Assembly: GCA_946699065.1 (NCBI GenBank)
Contig: CAMPDV010000080.1
Coordinates: 682,001-746,000, forward strand
Length of the DNA stretch: 64,000 bases
Direction: 5' to 3'
Origin: Loxodes magnus
Taxonomy: Eukaryota; Ciliophora; Karyorelictea; Loxodida; Loxodidae
Shown here: piece by piece, positions 13,251 to 25,685 of the stretch
Layout of the letters: each line of letters starts with the position of its first letter
How positions within the stretch are numbered: the first letter of the stretch is position 1
Notes under the pieces: model-generated
Seen by the model: the letters and a program-made list of their open reading frames with translations, nothing else
The model's database searches: none
Told to the model about the DNA's origin: nothing
Made by a program: the position numbers and the translations under genes

Positions 13251-14734
13251 TAATGATATTAGGGTTTCTATTATCCTCTCTTTAATTTAATAGAAGAGCA
13301 CTTTTAGGTTTGCAAGAAAATACGTTTAAGTTTATTTCTTTTTTTAGTAAGCTTATTATGTCTGCTGACTAAGCATTTCAGACTCCTCTTATTTTGACTT
13401 AAGTTCTTTGATTACTAAAATCCAATACGGACTTTTTGATACATTGATTATCAAAATCTTGATTTTTTCTCTTAATTTATCTTCAATTTAAAAATTACTT
13501 AACTAAGATACCTATAAAGTTCAAATCTCCTAACGATATGAATGTGGCTTTATAAAGTATATTATTGAGTACCTTTACACTTTCTACTTGTTATTAAAGC
13601 CAAACATATATTTATTTCTCCACTAAATTTAGAACAATTTTAATCTTTAAATATTCCTGCTAAGCTACAAGTTTTTAAAAATTTAAACTAATTTCTTTTC
13701 TCTCTTAAACAAGTACTTGTCATTTAATTCTTAAATATATCTTTCTTTATATCCTAACTTCAATATCTAGACTCATATTTAAATTAAATGCATATGTTAA
13801 AGATCTATTCCTTTCTACCTGTAATTAACAACCTATTAGGAAAAAGTTTATAGTTGACTAGCTAGACACTAATATATTAGCATTGCCTTAAAATGTTTAT
13901 ATATTGTTATCTTTAGCATCTTCTATGATTTTAAGCTTTTAAATAATCCTAACTTATTTACTTCTTTCTCAACCTATTTTCAGAAATTCTAGATGTTCTA
14001 TCTACTTACTAGCACTCTCATAATCTTGATATAGTTTTTTGGATATGAATATTGATTTAATTAGTAGATTACTAACTAGGATAGAAGTTAGAATAATAAT
14101 TAATTAGTAGCTAAGTCTTATTTGTTCTAATAGCTATATCATGGTATGTAGAGTATAAATAGGAATGGCTATTGATTAACATCTTAGCAGCACTATAATT
14201 TTAATTTCTACCTTTAGAGCAAAAGCTACTTAGATATTCTTCTCTAACTAGTAGCATAAATTTACAAATATTTATTGTTATAAAGAAATAAACCAACAAA
14301 TAGAAATCAATAGGATAACTAGCATTTTCTAAGTTTGGAAACAGAATAGAAAAATAGAATAAAAGAAATAAGATTGATATTAAATTAAAAGTAGCTATAT
14401 AATAGAAACTATAAGTGATAAAGATAACTAGCAATAATTAATTGAAATATAATAGATATGTATTATTATAAGTAAACTATTACAACTACTATACAAATCT
14501 TAATAATATAATAATATAATAATCATAAGTAAATAGTTTAAATCTATATAAGACTAAAAGAATTAGATAAATAATAAACTAGTAAAAGGTATTTAAATTG
14601 AGAAGGAGCAAATATAATAAAATATTTATTACTTAATTAAAAATTACATTATTAGATTTATCTATTCAATTGCCAATACTTGCTTTTGTCATTGTATAAA
14701 ATATCTCAAGCGTAATAATATAATCAATAAGGAA
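13251..14734. other. AT-rich stretch, no gene recognised
   Basis: T-rich then A-rich sequence without a recognisable domain in either direction. Imperfect TAA/TAATA repeats lie near 14500. Confidence 0.4.
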
Positions 14735-15185
14735 TTTAATTTGGAAAAGCAGGAAAGAGTATTGAAGCTATCGAATATTTTGATATAGCTATTATAATAG
14801 ACCCTAAAAAGCAAATTTTCATTTTAATAAGGAATTGTAGTTTAAAAGTTAGAAAAATACAACGAAGCCCCCTAGAGCTACAATATAGATCTCAAGCAGG
14901 ATCTAATAATGCAAGTGCTCATATAATAAAGTAGTTGATCTGAAAAAATTAGGAAAAACAAATGAAACCAATGAAATTTTTAACTAAGCTATAAAACTAA
15001 GCAATGCCAATCTAATCTACTTAAAAATAAAGGTTTTTCCCTCTAAAAATTAGGAAATTATCGTGAAGAAATTTAATTTTTCAATCAGCCATTAACTTGA
15101 TAATAAATACGCAGATGCTTATTATGATAAAGGTCTTTGTCTTCAAACCAAAAATAAGAATCAAGAATAAATATAAATTTCCATA
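14735..15185 (+). pseudogene. TPR-repeat protein relic
   Basis: Tetratricopeptide-like segments appear in different plus-strand frames, so the sequence is frameshifted. They are GKAGKSIEAIEYFDIAIIID (14742 onward), KLEKYNEAP..SYNIDLKQD, KVVDLKKLGKTNETNEIFNQ followed by AIKLSNANLIYL, and YADAYYDKGLCLQTK near 15110. Together they give three to four TPR units of about 34 residues with the usual small/aromatic pattern and a D/N-P-like end to helix B. TPR arrays are protein-binding scaffolds, here of unknown partner. No intact start or end is visible. Confidence 0.6.
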
Positions 15186-15849
15186 AAGGAAACTATCTAA
15201 ACACGAATCTTAAATTTCATCTAAAAGAGTTTCAATAAAGTCCTCCAATAAAAGGAAGAAAAACAGAAAAAATGATATAGAAGTTCATACAGTAAAAAAA
15301 TGGGAATTAAGAGGTTCGAAAATGGACAAAAGAAATTTGATTCTGATAAGAAATTCTAGAGAAATTGCAGAAAATATCTTGTGACAAATTGGAACAACTA
15401 ATCTGATAGATATAAAAAAATGTATGCCCTGCCTGAAATAACCAAAGAATAGAATGATAAAAAAAGAAAAGTTGAGATTAAGTGAAGAGAAAATGTGCAA
15501 CTAAAAAAAGCTTACAAAATTAAACTAATAAGTATAGCAAATAAAACTTAAGAGTTAGGTGTTTAAAATGATCTTTATAATAAAGGAAAAAGACAAAGAA
15601 TCTTAGATCAAGCTGTAGAAAAAGATATTCAATATAAAAAAGTAAATTCAGCTTACTAAGCAAAGCTTTGATGACTGGAGGGTAAAAGTCATTTTGTGCT
15701 GTTTTGTAAAGGAAATATTGATGAAGAAAAAATTTTAAATTTAAATCTAAATAAAAAGGTTGTATTTTAAGAAGACTGTAGTGTAATATTATAAGTTAAA
15801 AAAACCTCAAAGAAGAAATATAATCTGAAGCATGCTTATTTATAATTTA
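15186..15849 (+). other. A-rich stretch with lysine-rich open frames
   Basis: Plus-strand frames here are lysine- and glutamate-rich and may be the eroded continuation of the TPR relic, but no repeat unit or known domain can be made out. Confidence 0.3.
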
Positions 15850-17637
15850 TATTTAAAAAAAAGTTAAACGTTTCAATGCAGACAATATTTTTAAAAGATA
15901 TTAAATAAATTTTAATTGAAAAAAAGAAAGTGTCAGAAAAATAAGAAAAAACTCAAAAAAAAAAGATTATTGTAAAGATATAAAAAGAAAAAAAATAAAA
16001 GAATTAAGGAATAAAAATCAAGTTCAAAAAAAAAGGGAAAAAACATGAGGATTTTGCTACGACTTTTAAATTTATATTTAAAAAAATCAGAATAACAATA
16101 CCAAAAAAAATCTTCCGCTTTTTTATAAAAATATTCTTAGTACTCAATAAGCTTACGCTTGCTTCGGGCCTTAAAATGTCGCAATTTTTTTTAAGCTTTG
16201 GGTTTTTTTCATTTATTTTAGCTTGCTCTAACTAAGCTTTATGCCTTTTTATTTAAGCAGCCTTTTTCTATTTTTTTTTAATCTTGGCTTATTTATTTCA
16301 TAAGATTTCTTCTGGCTTAAATTCGTTTTTCCTACTTTTTATTTTTTATCTTTGAATTTGCAATGTTTTTTTGTCTTCTTCAGCTTTTACATAATTTTAT
16401 AAGTTTTGTCTTTTTTGTTTTTTTTCTTTTAGTGCTTTTTTCAAGACTTTTTTGATATTTATTTTCTAAGCAACTAACTTTTTTTTCTGTTTTGTTTTCG
16501 TTTTTAACGAAAGATATTGCAGACTCATATTCTTCTTTTCTGCAATTTTTTTTTTATCTTTTTTTAATATATGTTCTTTTTTATAATAAAATTTTTTTTA
16601 AACAATCTCGTTTATATTTAGGGTATTAATTTCTTTTTAATTTTTTTAATCTTTTGATATTTTTAAGTTTTGCTTTTTTTCTTCATGTTTCTGATTTCTT
16701 TTTAGAGTTAGTTTTTCGTATTCTGATCTCTCTTTTTTGAGTTTTTTTTTCTTTTTTACTTAAATATAATTTTGTCTTTTATTTATAAGATCTCTTTTTT
16801 TTGCATGTTATAATTTTAAATTAAAATATTCTTGATTTACTTGTACTTTGAATGAGAACAGTATATGAAATTAAAAATTTTAATTTTTTTACTTTCGATT
16901 TCTCTCTTAGATTCTTTATTACATTTTTCTAAAGTTTTCGAAAGTTCTTTTTTTAAGTTTTCATTCAATTTTCCTTAATTTGATTCTTATGTCTACTTCA
17001 AACTATTATTATTTACTTTTCTTTATATTGTAGTCTTCATTAATTACTTTTTAAATTTCGGGATTTTCATTGATTCATTTTTAGATTATTTTTTTTCATC
17101 TTTTTCATTTTTTTTGACTTTATTTTTCTTTTTTAATTCATATTTTTATTTTGCAAATATTTTTTTAGATTTGTTAATAAAGTTTTTATGTTTCCTTTTT
17201 TATTTTTTTTACCATTTTTGAAATTTGCTTGTTTAAAATTTGCGATTTTGACTATTTTTATTCGTTTTATTTCAATCTTTCTATTAATTTTGTTTTAATT
17301 TTTTAATTTAGACATACAATTTTTTCAATATGAGGTTATAAATTCTATGTTTTGTATTTTTTTTGATTATTTTATTAACATTTTCGTTTAAAATATTTTT
17401 ATCTTATAATTGTTTTTTTTGGCTTTACTATTACTTACGATTTACTTTTTAAAGTTTATTTTTAATTTATTTTTTAATTTTTAATTTTTTTAAACTTTTT
17501 TGTAGAAATATTAAAACTTTTTTTCTTTAGATTGGTTTTATTAAAATGTATTTATTTTATTTTGATAAATGAAATATAATATAAAATTATAAATGTTTTA
17601 CGTTTTTCATCCAGCGTTTAACAGGTTTAAATTTTTT
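15850..17637 (-). repeat. Lysine-rich coiled-coil repeat family, copy 1
   Basis: On the minus strand the region reads, in segments broken by frameshifts, as K/N/Q/E-rich coiled coil. Examples are NLKKELSKTLEKCNKESKRE (near 16950), RSEYEKLTLKRNQKHEEKKQ (near 16730) and AQLEQAKINEKN (near 16220). The upstream terminus, CTGTTAAACGCTGGATGAAA, lies at ~17590-17625. It is shared with the second copy at 21400-22684, and similarity stops just outside it at ~17637 and ~22684. I cannot tell whether this is a duplicated gene or a mobile element with a coiled-coil product. Confidence 0.5.
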
Positions 17638-18455
17638 CCATTTTTTTTTATTTTTAAAACTAATAAAAAAAGAAAATATTTAATATGATAGAAAAAATTA
17701 ATTTTAGTTTAATAAAAGATAAATTAACTTAAAGAAAAATATACGCAGGAAAATATTAATTTAAGATATTAAGAAAGAAAAAAAAGTAATTTGATATAAA
17801 TTTAATCTAAAACACGGTCTTCATAAAATTTCTTTATAATCTTACTTTTAAGCTTGATGCTAATTATAAAAAAAATATAAAATCAAGAAATTTGAAAGAA
17901 GATCTAAACATCCTTTAAATCTTTTTAAATAATAAAATGCACTTTTATTGTATAATCTTTGAGAGAAAAGTTTAAAAATATAAAATTTTTATCTAAAATT
18001 AAAAAAAAATCGAAATATTGAATGAAAAAACATAAAAAATTAGAATCTTAAATAAAAAGTTAGAGATACTATTGAATAATAAGTCTCTTATTTTATAATA
18101 AAAATAAAATATATTTAATTAATGGAAAAAGTTATTTTATATTCATCAAGTTAAAACTTAAAACTTCATTAATGTTTTATAAAATAATTTATGTGAAGAA
18201 ATGATAGAACATTTTTTTATTCTCTTTTGCTAAATCTAGACTGTTCTTAAAAAACATATTTTTTTTAATTATCAGAAGTCTGTTTAATGAGAAATGAAAA
18301 TCTTAAAAAAATTATCAAAATAATCCAATATGTTAAGAAATTATTTTTAGATTTTTTATATTTACTCCTTCTTAAATGTAATAGTTTAATGAATTCTGAA
18401 TAAATGTGATAAAATATCACTATAATTTTTTTTAATGTAAAAGAGGAAACTAATA
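17638..18455. other. AT-rich stretch, no gene recognised
   Basis: A/T-dominated sequence between the coiled-coil repeat and the GC-richer island. Frames are open by composition only; no motif was recognised. Confidence 0.4.
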
Positions 18456-19310
18456 TTGAAATATTTCGCATCTAAAAATTTAAAATAGATATTAATAGAG
18501 AATAGAACCAGGAAATGAGTCATAAAGTGTCATCAGATAACTTGAAACACTGACCCACGAAGTAAAGACAAGAAAAAGTGCAAAGGGTGAAATACTCAAA
18601 AATCTTGGGTTTAAAAACAAAATACTAAAACTCGAAAATTTACAGTAATGGTACTGGAAAACTAAGAAAGTGCAAAAAATTTAGAACAAGATTCAAATTG
18701 ATCTATTAATATAAAGTTAAAGTGCTAGCACGATTATAATTTTGAAAATTCTTTAGTTCCGATTAACCCATAACATGGCTTAAGAAATTTCTCTGACGGT
18801 GAATGTGATAAATCGGATCTACTTTCGATGTCAATTGTAAGAACATTACGTAGAAAATTGTTACGGTAGCCTTTATGGCTTTAAAATATCAGATATATAA
18901 ATATGATTATAGAATTTGTAGCACCTCGATGGCGCTCAGTTCTTTCAATATTATTATTAAAAGAAAGTGTTTTCATACTTCTTGTTGCCACTTTTACTGT
19001 CCAATGAGTCATGTCAGCTTCTCCAAATTAAAATCTGTTTATTAAAGATTATTCTCAAATCTTGAATCATATGCTCAAGTCTTCTTGAATAAGATCAAAA
19101 TAAGAATTAGTAATTAAGCCATTAGAAGGACTGTTAGTCAAATGTACATACTGCTAGCGAGGATCCTCGGGTAAGTTAGATTTGTTTCTTCCGAGCTTTT
19201 CCACCTTTCCCCAGGTGATATCTAGTGCGTGATTACTCGCAATACAGTATAAACTGCTGAATACACTGCACCAGATTACATACTAGTTTTTCTGGCCACA
19301 GCCGACATCC
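18456..19310. other. GC-richer island, possible relic of a coding or transcribed element
   Basis: About 0.85 kb with visibly higher GC than its flanks and edges within ~100 bases on each side. Under the ciliate code several frames are open. A plus frame from 18456 to about 18914 includes NLGFKNKILKLENLQQWYWK. A second plus frame covers 18700-19000. A minus frame in the right half reads MSAVARKTSMQSGAVYSAVY from an ATG near 19307. None matches a family I know, and no frame stands out. It contains the palindrome AGCGAGGATCCTCGG near 19155. It could be an insertion from a less AT-rich source, a structured RNA or an unknown gene. Confidence 0.35.
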
Positions 19311-19704
19311 ATATATTCATTAAAAAAAGTAAACTCATAATTATGATATTATAGTTTAAACTACTGCTTATGCAGCTTTAGTCGGATCATTATTAACCGC
19401 ATTTTTTTAATTTACTTCTGTAAGTTTTATTCTGATGACTAAGCTCACGTTCAATCTATTATTTTAACTAAAAATTTCATTTTATTCAAGGCTTTTGCAA
19501 AAGTAAAAATAAAATAAATTAAAATGGTTAAATTATATTAACTTTTGAAATAAATTTTTATTAAATTACTATTAGTATTTTAATTAAACTTAATAGCTTT
19601 CAAAATTGTTTAAGCGGTATAAATTATAAATATATCAAAATTAAGCTAAAAAATTAACATAAAATAAGTATAAAATAAGAATTTATTAATTATCTAAAAT
19701 TATA
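19311..19704. other. AT-rich stretch, nothing recognised
   Basis: Spacer between two GC-richer islands; no motif or open frame of note. Confidence 0.4.
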
Positions 19705-19930
19705 TAAAAAATGGAGACCAGATGGAAATTGACTGTGGACGTTTTTAACAATCTAGTAAGCGGAGGTGCTCAATTAATACTGAACACCAACACTGTGTGG
19801 AAGCTTTCAGCTTTGAGGACAAAATCATTCCATTCTGATCTCATCCTTTCTAGCCTTTCTTGAGGAAAGGTAAGTGGTATCGTAGAGAGAAACAAGAAAT
19901 TAAACCATTTTGTAGATTAATAAAGTCGAA
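19705..19930 (+). other. Small GC-richer island with short open frames
   Basis: Begins abruptly with ATATAAAAAATGGAGACC. Two overlapping ATG frames exist: ATG 19711 gives about 50 codons, and the ATG 11 bases downstream gives about 38 codons, then runs on past a TGA as SHPFQPFLRKGKWYRREKQE. It contains a CTTTCTTGAGGAAAGG hairpin near 19855. The AAAAAATGG leader resembles the 5' ends of the ORF1-type elements (28447-29397, 35715-36680), but the body does not. Function unknown. Confidence 0.3.
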
Positions 19931-20788
19931 AGAAGAACCTAATTCAATTTTAATTAATTTAATTTAAAATATTCTTAAAAAATAAATTCTAAGACTTTCT
20001 CTGATTTACATATAAGTATAAGGACTTATTTAAGATAATTAGGTTTACACGTTAGATTTGTATTTTTAATCTCAAAAAGCTAATTTTAATAGAATAATTT
20101 AGTATAATATCAAAAATGCTATAATTAAATATTTAAAAAAAGGGGAATGGTACAAGCAGTTAAATTCAAGTAATTATTTTGGTTATTGTACCCTTTAATT
20201 GGTGTATGAGGTAGTGTGCTTTCTTAACTATTTTGGGAATATGAGATTTAGATAAGGAGGCTTGGAGTCTAATATTTCGCAATATTTACAATGGATTGCA
20301 GATTCGATGATGACTTGGCATTATCTACAAATTAGGCGTTGAAAAGATCAATTCTCAAGCATAGATTCTAGTGAGGTAATTATGTGTTGTATTTAAGGTT
20401 TTATTGATTCCGAAATTGGGTTCTTAAGCAAAATTAAAATTTTATAAACATTTTTTATCTATTATTAACTATAATAGACACTTTATTCTATAAATATTAA
20501 GCTAGAATGCTGGATTTCGGATTTTTTAATGATTAAAAGCAAAAAACATTTAAATTATAAAAAAGTTATAATTTTTGCTCCTTTCAATTATAAACATTTT
20601 AGTTTTATTATTTTCCATTTCGCCATTCGTAATTTTTTAGCATAATTTGCTTATTTTTACTTCAGTTAAAACAGTTATTTCATTTATGACTACAAAAAAA
20701 GTTTAACAAACTTTCTTCAAGATTTTTAAATTTAGCATAATTACCACACCAAAATCTTCAAAATAAGAAAGAAAGTTATAGAGAATTA
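19931..20788. other. AT-rich stretch, nothing recognised
   Basis: Contains a moderately GC-richer patch at 20130-20400 without recognisable coding or structure; otherwise featureless A/T sequence. Confidence 0.35.
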
Positions 20789-20801
20789 TTTAATTATATA
20801 A

Positions 20802-21106
20802 TATAATTGAAAAGATGATGGAGCTGAGATTGACCTTCTTGACTAAACTTTCTGACTAGGAAAAAGTTCCTGTCTTGTAGCTGAGAAAGTCTTTGGTCAG
20901 ATTCATTTTCTCAAGAAAACGCTGTCTTCTAGGTTATCCGCTCTTGGTATGGGCTTGAAGCCTGGCCGCTCATAGCGATGGAGACCCGTAGTAGCTGTGC
21001 CTGGAGCACAACAGGATATCCCCGTTATTCCATAAAAAGAGAGCGTCGGGTAGTGCAATCGGAAAGGAGTTTCAGTTCCCAAAATTCTTTTAGTTAAAAT
21101 TATTAA
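20802..21106 (+). mobile_element. SINE-like retroposon, copy 1
   Basis: A 305-bp GC-richer block that recurs at 26891-27204 and, inverted, at 31887-32194. It starts TATAATTGAAAAGATG and ends in a T-run, then TAGTTAAAATTATTAA. The best conserved part (20985-21070) includes CTCATAGCGATGGAG, GATATCCCCGTTATTCC and AGAGAGCGTCGGGT. It is flanked by 13-bp direct repeats, TTTAATTATATA plus A or G (20789-20801 and 21107-21119), as expected of a target-site duplication. GGTCAGATTCA at ~20896 loosely resembles a Pol III B box; no convincing A box is seen. It is the most diverged copy, so probably the oldest. Confidence 0.8.
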
Positions 21107-21399
21107 TTTAATTATATAGTATCAAGTTTATCACAACACTTTAGAGTTTTTCGTTAGATGATCAATATATCTCAAACATATTATGCAAAAACTTTTTCCT
21201 ATTTACGCTTTTTTTAGAGAAATTCAAAGCATTATCTTAGCATATGCCCTTTACATTTACAGTATCAGCACCTCATTATTTTTCTACAAAGAGATTAGGA
21301 TACTCATAAATTGGCGTAGATATAATCATTAATTATAATAATTCGACAATAAGTTTCATTTCTAAAATCTCAAGTGAATAAAATTACAAATTTTGTAGA

Positions 21400-22684
21400 A
21401 GTGATAATAATACACAAGAGTTTCTTATTCTTTGAATTTTAAGACTAGAACTAATCAAGAGGAACAGTTTGAATACCTATGCTTTTTTCCTTATCATCTT
21501 TAAACTTCCTTCTCTTAAGCTACGGTTTAAAATCACATCTTTAATTATTCAAATCTTCTGAATTTCGATGAAAAATTCATTTTTTACTTAGATATTCATA
21601 TTTCTGATCTACTTCTTACTTCTTAAACATCTTTAAACTAAAATCTATCCTTCAAATATTTTAGTTTCTTTCTGTAATCAAATGAATCCAGTTTACCTTA
21701 TCTATACTTTTCCATATCTTGTTAAAACTTCTCTCTAAAGCGCTTCTGAAAAGTCACATCTTCCAATATTCAAATCTTCTTTCCTTCAACGAAAAATTCA
21801 ATTTTTACTTAATTATGTTTTTTCTCTGTCTTGCTTCAAATTTCTTTCTTAAGCTTTTTTTAAGTAATATATTTGCTTATTCAAATTTCTATGTGTTGAT
21901 TTATTCATTCAGCTTTACTTAGTTAAGCCTGATCTCTTTCTTACTTCAGACTTCACTCTTAAGCTTTTTAATAAATTATATCTTAAAGTATTCTTAATTT
22001 ATGTCTGTCAATGAATGAATCTAGTTGATGAATAGTTAAGATTTATCATTTTCTTACTTCGGAATTCATTCTTAAGCTTATTATTATAGTCACATCTTAA
22101 AGTATATGAAAATTCTGTCTGTCGATATTTTCATTCAGTTTTTCTTAATAATGCTTTTTCTTTGTCTATTTCTTACTTTTCTTATAAACTTATTATTATA
22201 ATCTGATATTCAAGAATTCTATTTTAAATTTCTTGAATCATAAGTGATTCATTTTTAGATTATTTTTTAACTTAATTTTCTTCTTTTTATTGCTTGCTTT
22301 TAACTTTACAAGTTTTTCTATCTAGATTTTTAAATATCTTTTTATATGTTTTTTTATTAATTTTTTTCAGTTTTTTTGCCATTTTTATTTAAAATGATTG
22401 TTCAATATTTTAATATTTTGGCTATTGTTATTTAATATTATTTTTAATCTCTTTTCATTTTTTTAAGTTAAAACATAATATTTTTATGCTTGGCTATTAC
22501 TTAAAATTTCTTTTTTCTATGTACTTTTTTTAATTTTTTTTAAACTTTTGTCGAAAATTTAAAACTTAATTATTTTAGGTTGTTTTTTTTAATTTATTAC
22601 ATTTATTTTCTTTATTAAAATGCAATATAAAATTAAAAAGGTTTTGCGTTTTTCACTCAGCGTTTAACAGTTTTAAATTTTTTT
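21400..22684 (-). repeat. Lysine-rich coiled-coil repeat family, copy 2
   Basis: The minus strand shares its upstream terminus (CTGTTAAACGCTGAGTGAAA near 22670) and following ~450 bases with the copy ending at 17637. Further in, it encodes internal repeats of about 130-150 bases, visible as recurring TTACTTC..TTCTTAAGC blocks at 21830, 21940 and 22060. In protein these read as KLNE..KFE..LLKKSLRKKFEARQRK, a repeated coiled-coil unit. Frames change several times and TGAs interrupt it, so it is decayed. The left limit is uncertain. Confidence 0.5.
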
Positions 22685-23859
22685 AATGTTTTTTAGCGAA
22701 ATATTATTTTAGACTTCACTATATTTGTTTTCCTTTAATCAAATATAAGTCATATTTAATCTCCTAAAATAATTCCTTTAAACTATTGTCTTCAATTTAA
22801 TTTTAATATAATAATCCTTTTAATCTATTTGAATATAACTTTCATATTAAAATAAATTATAAGAATCTCTATAATTCTAAAGAAGTGTTATATCAATAAT
22901 ACTTAAAATAGTAAATAGATATTTAAGCATGTATAAGTTATATAATAACTTTAGATTAAGAATTAAAAGAATAAATCTAATCAATTTATTTCCTATTAAT
23001 ACTTATAAATCTATCATAAAGTGTTTATCATATCTTATCTGTCTATTAATTAAGTGAGTATCAAATATCTCTACAAACTATTATATAACAATAAACCTCC
23101 AGTTTCATAATCAAAAAAATAAAGAATAATAAACTTTAAAGTTATGTCTAAATAAAAAAGTAGTTTACTTAATAAAGTTTTAACCTTGCTACATATCTAG
23201 TTATCTCTAAAATGAGGTTTAAAGTATTAATGTTACAAATTATAAAAATGATATATAAAGCTTAGGATTTAATTTATATATATATAAGAAACTAAGATAA
23301 AATGCTTGAAATAATTTATTTAAATTTACAATATTTCCTATAAATCTAGAATATTATTTCTTCATAAACTTTAATAATAATTATTATTATTTCTATAAAT
23401 CCTAAGTTTACTTAGTATATAATATATAAGTAAGAAGTATAGAGAATATATCTCTTTAAAGGTTAATGTTCCCCTCCAGATATAATTCAGATGCTATCTC
23501 TTATTTATCTTACGTAAGTATTGTAAGTTTGTACTCTAAATATTTTAAACTGTTGTATTTACTAATTGACATTTCGAAAAGTTGAAAGAAGATAAAATTC
23601 TTTAGTCTAATAATATTGCTGAATTTCGAATAGCTAGAGAAATCAGAAATTTGAACAAATTTCATACTTGTTAATCATAAAAGAATTTTCCAATTTAATT
23701 AATTTCGTTCTAATACTCGCAAATTTTTCAAGAACTAGCAACTTTATAAGTAATTCTTATCCTAAGCATATTCCCTCTTTAGTTTATAAAAAGAAGGAAG
23801 TAAAGATATATTTAAATAGAGAAATAAAAATAAAAAAGAAATAGAAATTACTCTCTAGG
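22685..23859. other. AT-rich stretch, nothing recognised
   Basis: Long A/T-dominated sequence with short TATATA and AATAATT repeats (23275, 23375). No domain was recognised on either strand. Confidence 0.4.
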
Positions 23860-24490
23860 ACTAAGATATCTATTTATCAAAAAAATGATATTAAAAAAGT
23901 TTGAATATTTGTCAGAAGTTAGGATACTTTTTTAACTGGTTAATTTACTTAGAAGTAATTAGCGGAACAAGCGCTAATCTAAAATAATTTAGAAATTAAA
24001 AGAAAAAAAAGTTCATTTAATAAGATTCAGGATATGAGAAATTAATTAACTTTTTTTTAAGTATGAAAAAGCAAAAATATCTAAATTATAACAGATATAA
24101 AAGATAAGGATCTACTAATAAAGAGAAAGTATAAAGACAGCAATAAAATCTAAAAAATTTCAATAAATAAGTTTCAAAAGCGGATTTTATTAAACGGCAT
24201 AGCTTAGAAAGAAGCAACAAAATTGAAAAATAAGATTATTTTTATTGACACTAGCAAATCTCGGTAAACTATTTGACATATTTAAAAAAGGTTATAAAAT
24301 AAATTAATAACCAAAAGAAATGGTTATGGGAGAAGTAAGTTTTGAACAAATAAAAGGAGATAAGTAACAGACTGGATAAAAATTATACTGAATTAAAAAT
24401 AGAAAAAAGGTTTGAATTTGAAATAAAATAATAAATAAAATCTAAAATTTCTATAAAAACGATTGAAAAATAAAAAAGTAAAGTTTGATA
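23860..24490 (+). other. A-rich stretch with a lysine-rich open frame
   Basis: The plus frame near 23955-24250 reads SGTSANLKQFRNQKKKKF and onward for ~95 codons to a TGA. It is rich in K, Q and N and could be coiled coil, but A-rich DNA gives this composition in any case. Not recognised. Confidence 0.2.
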
Positions 24491-24984
24491 AATTTATTTC
24501 ATTTTTTAATTAAATATACATTAGAACTATGAAAAGCCTTAAAACTAATTTCTTTTTTAAGGAATTTTTTAACTACTTTGATAAATTAAGTTTGAGAATA
24601 ATTTAGATCCTTAAAATAATTTCATTTAATAAGCATTTTGCATGTAAAAATTTAAGTCTCTCAGTTATTTCCAAATTATCTATTAACAACTTAATACTAT
24701 CAAGTAAAATCAATTTAATCTAGCTTACATCTATGAAATTAAATTCCTTTTTTTAACATTAATCACAAACATACCAGATTTAAAGAATGAGTACATATAG
24801 CAAATAATATTAGGAAATTTAAAATTAATAAGTTGCTACAAAAAGTAAAAAACAAGTATAAGCTAAATAGCTAAAATAATTTATTTTAAATCAATAATCA
24901 AGTTTATTCTAATTTAGATCTTAGATTAAAGTATAGAACATTTTGCATCTTTTAATATTTTTATTTTATAAATAAATAGGAGCG
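24491..24984. other. AT-rich stretch, nothing recognised
   Basis: Featureless A/T sequence ahead of the GC-richer island. Confidence 0.4.
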
Positions 24985-25250
24985 ATCCTCCAACTGACAT
25001 TGACTTAAGATCTGGTACCAGGAAGTATCCATGGGCGAAGAACCAAACAAGAATCTTGGTAGGAGTCAAGAAAGAAGACAAAGAATAAAGAGGCATCAAG
25101 TAACGATATTGATGAAAGATGTCAGATACTAAGGTGGGAGCATTCCGATCAAGCCCTATAGAAAACGAGACTCACATGATAACACTGGAATTTCTTATTA
25201 CTTTTGAAGTGTAAACATTCTCTTCCACGGTTTTGATGTTTCTACTTTTT
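24985..25250. other. GC-richer island of unknown nature
   Basis: About 0.25 kb of balanced composition with sharp edges, starting GGAGCGATCCTCC. One plus ATG frame (near 25032, MGEEPNKNLGRSQERRQR) is open for 59 codons. No flanking duplication or similarity to the SINE-like copies was found. It may be a single-copy retroposon or a structured RNA; undecided. Confidence 0.3.
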
Positions 25251-25685
25251 CTCTTTAGATTCTTATTAATTTTTACCTTTCTAATTTTATTTTGTAAAAA
25301 TACCGGGCTATATTTTTTAACTGAGGTATAAATAATGAATGATCAGTATAATAAATTACATTTCAATCTTATAATTTTCGCAATAGTCTTAAAGATGGTT
25401 ATAAATCTATTAATAATTCCTTTTTCTTTTGTAAGAAATTTTAAATATTGAACATAAATCAAAATGCATATAATATTCTAATTTTATACTATTGCATTTC
25501 CACAATTTTGACATATGATTTAAGATGTCTAATACTATATTACAGACATTATATGAACTCCTTTCCATGAACTAACTGTAATATTTAGAATTATACAAAT
25601 TATTTCTCCAAATATGTATATTAAGAGAAATTGAGATGTTTAAAGTTAGAAAGGCGCAAAAGAAGAGTTAAAAATAAGGAGGAGA
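25251..25685. other. AT-rich stretch, nothing recognised
   Basis: No motif or element end was recognised. Confidence 0.4.

Noticed and set aside
20802..21106. SRP RNA, snRNA or rRNA fragment as identity of the GC-rich repeat
   Set aside because: No match to conserved elements I could recall (SRP Alu-domain, Sm site, rRNA cores), and target duplications point to a retroposon.
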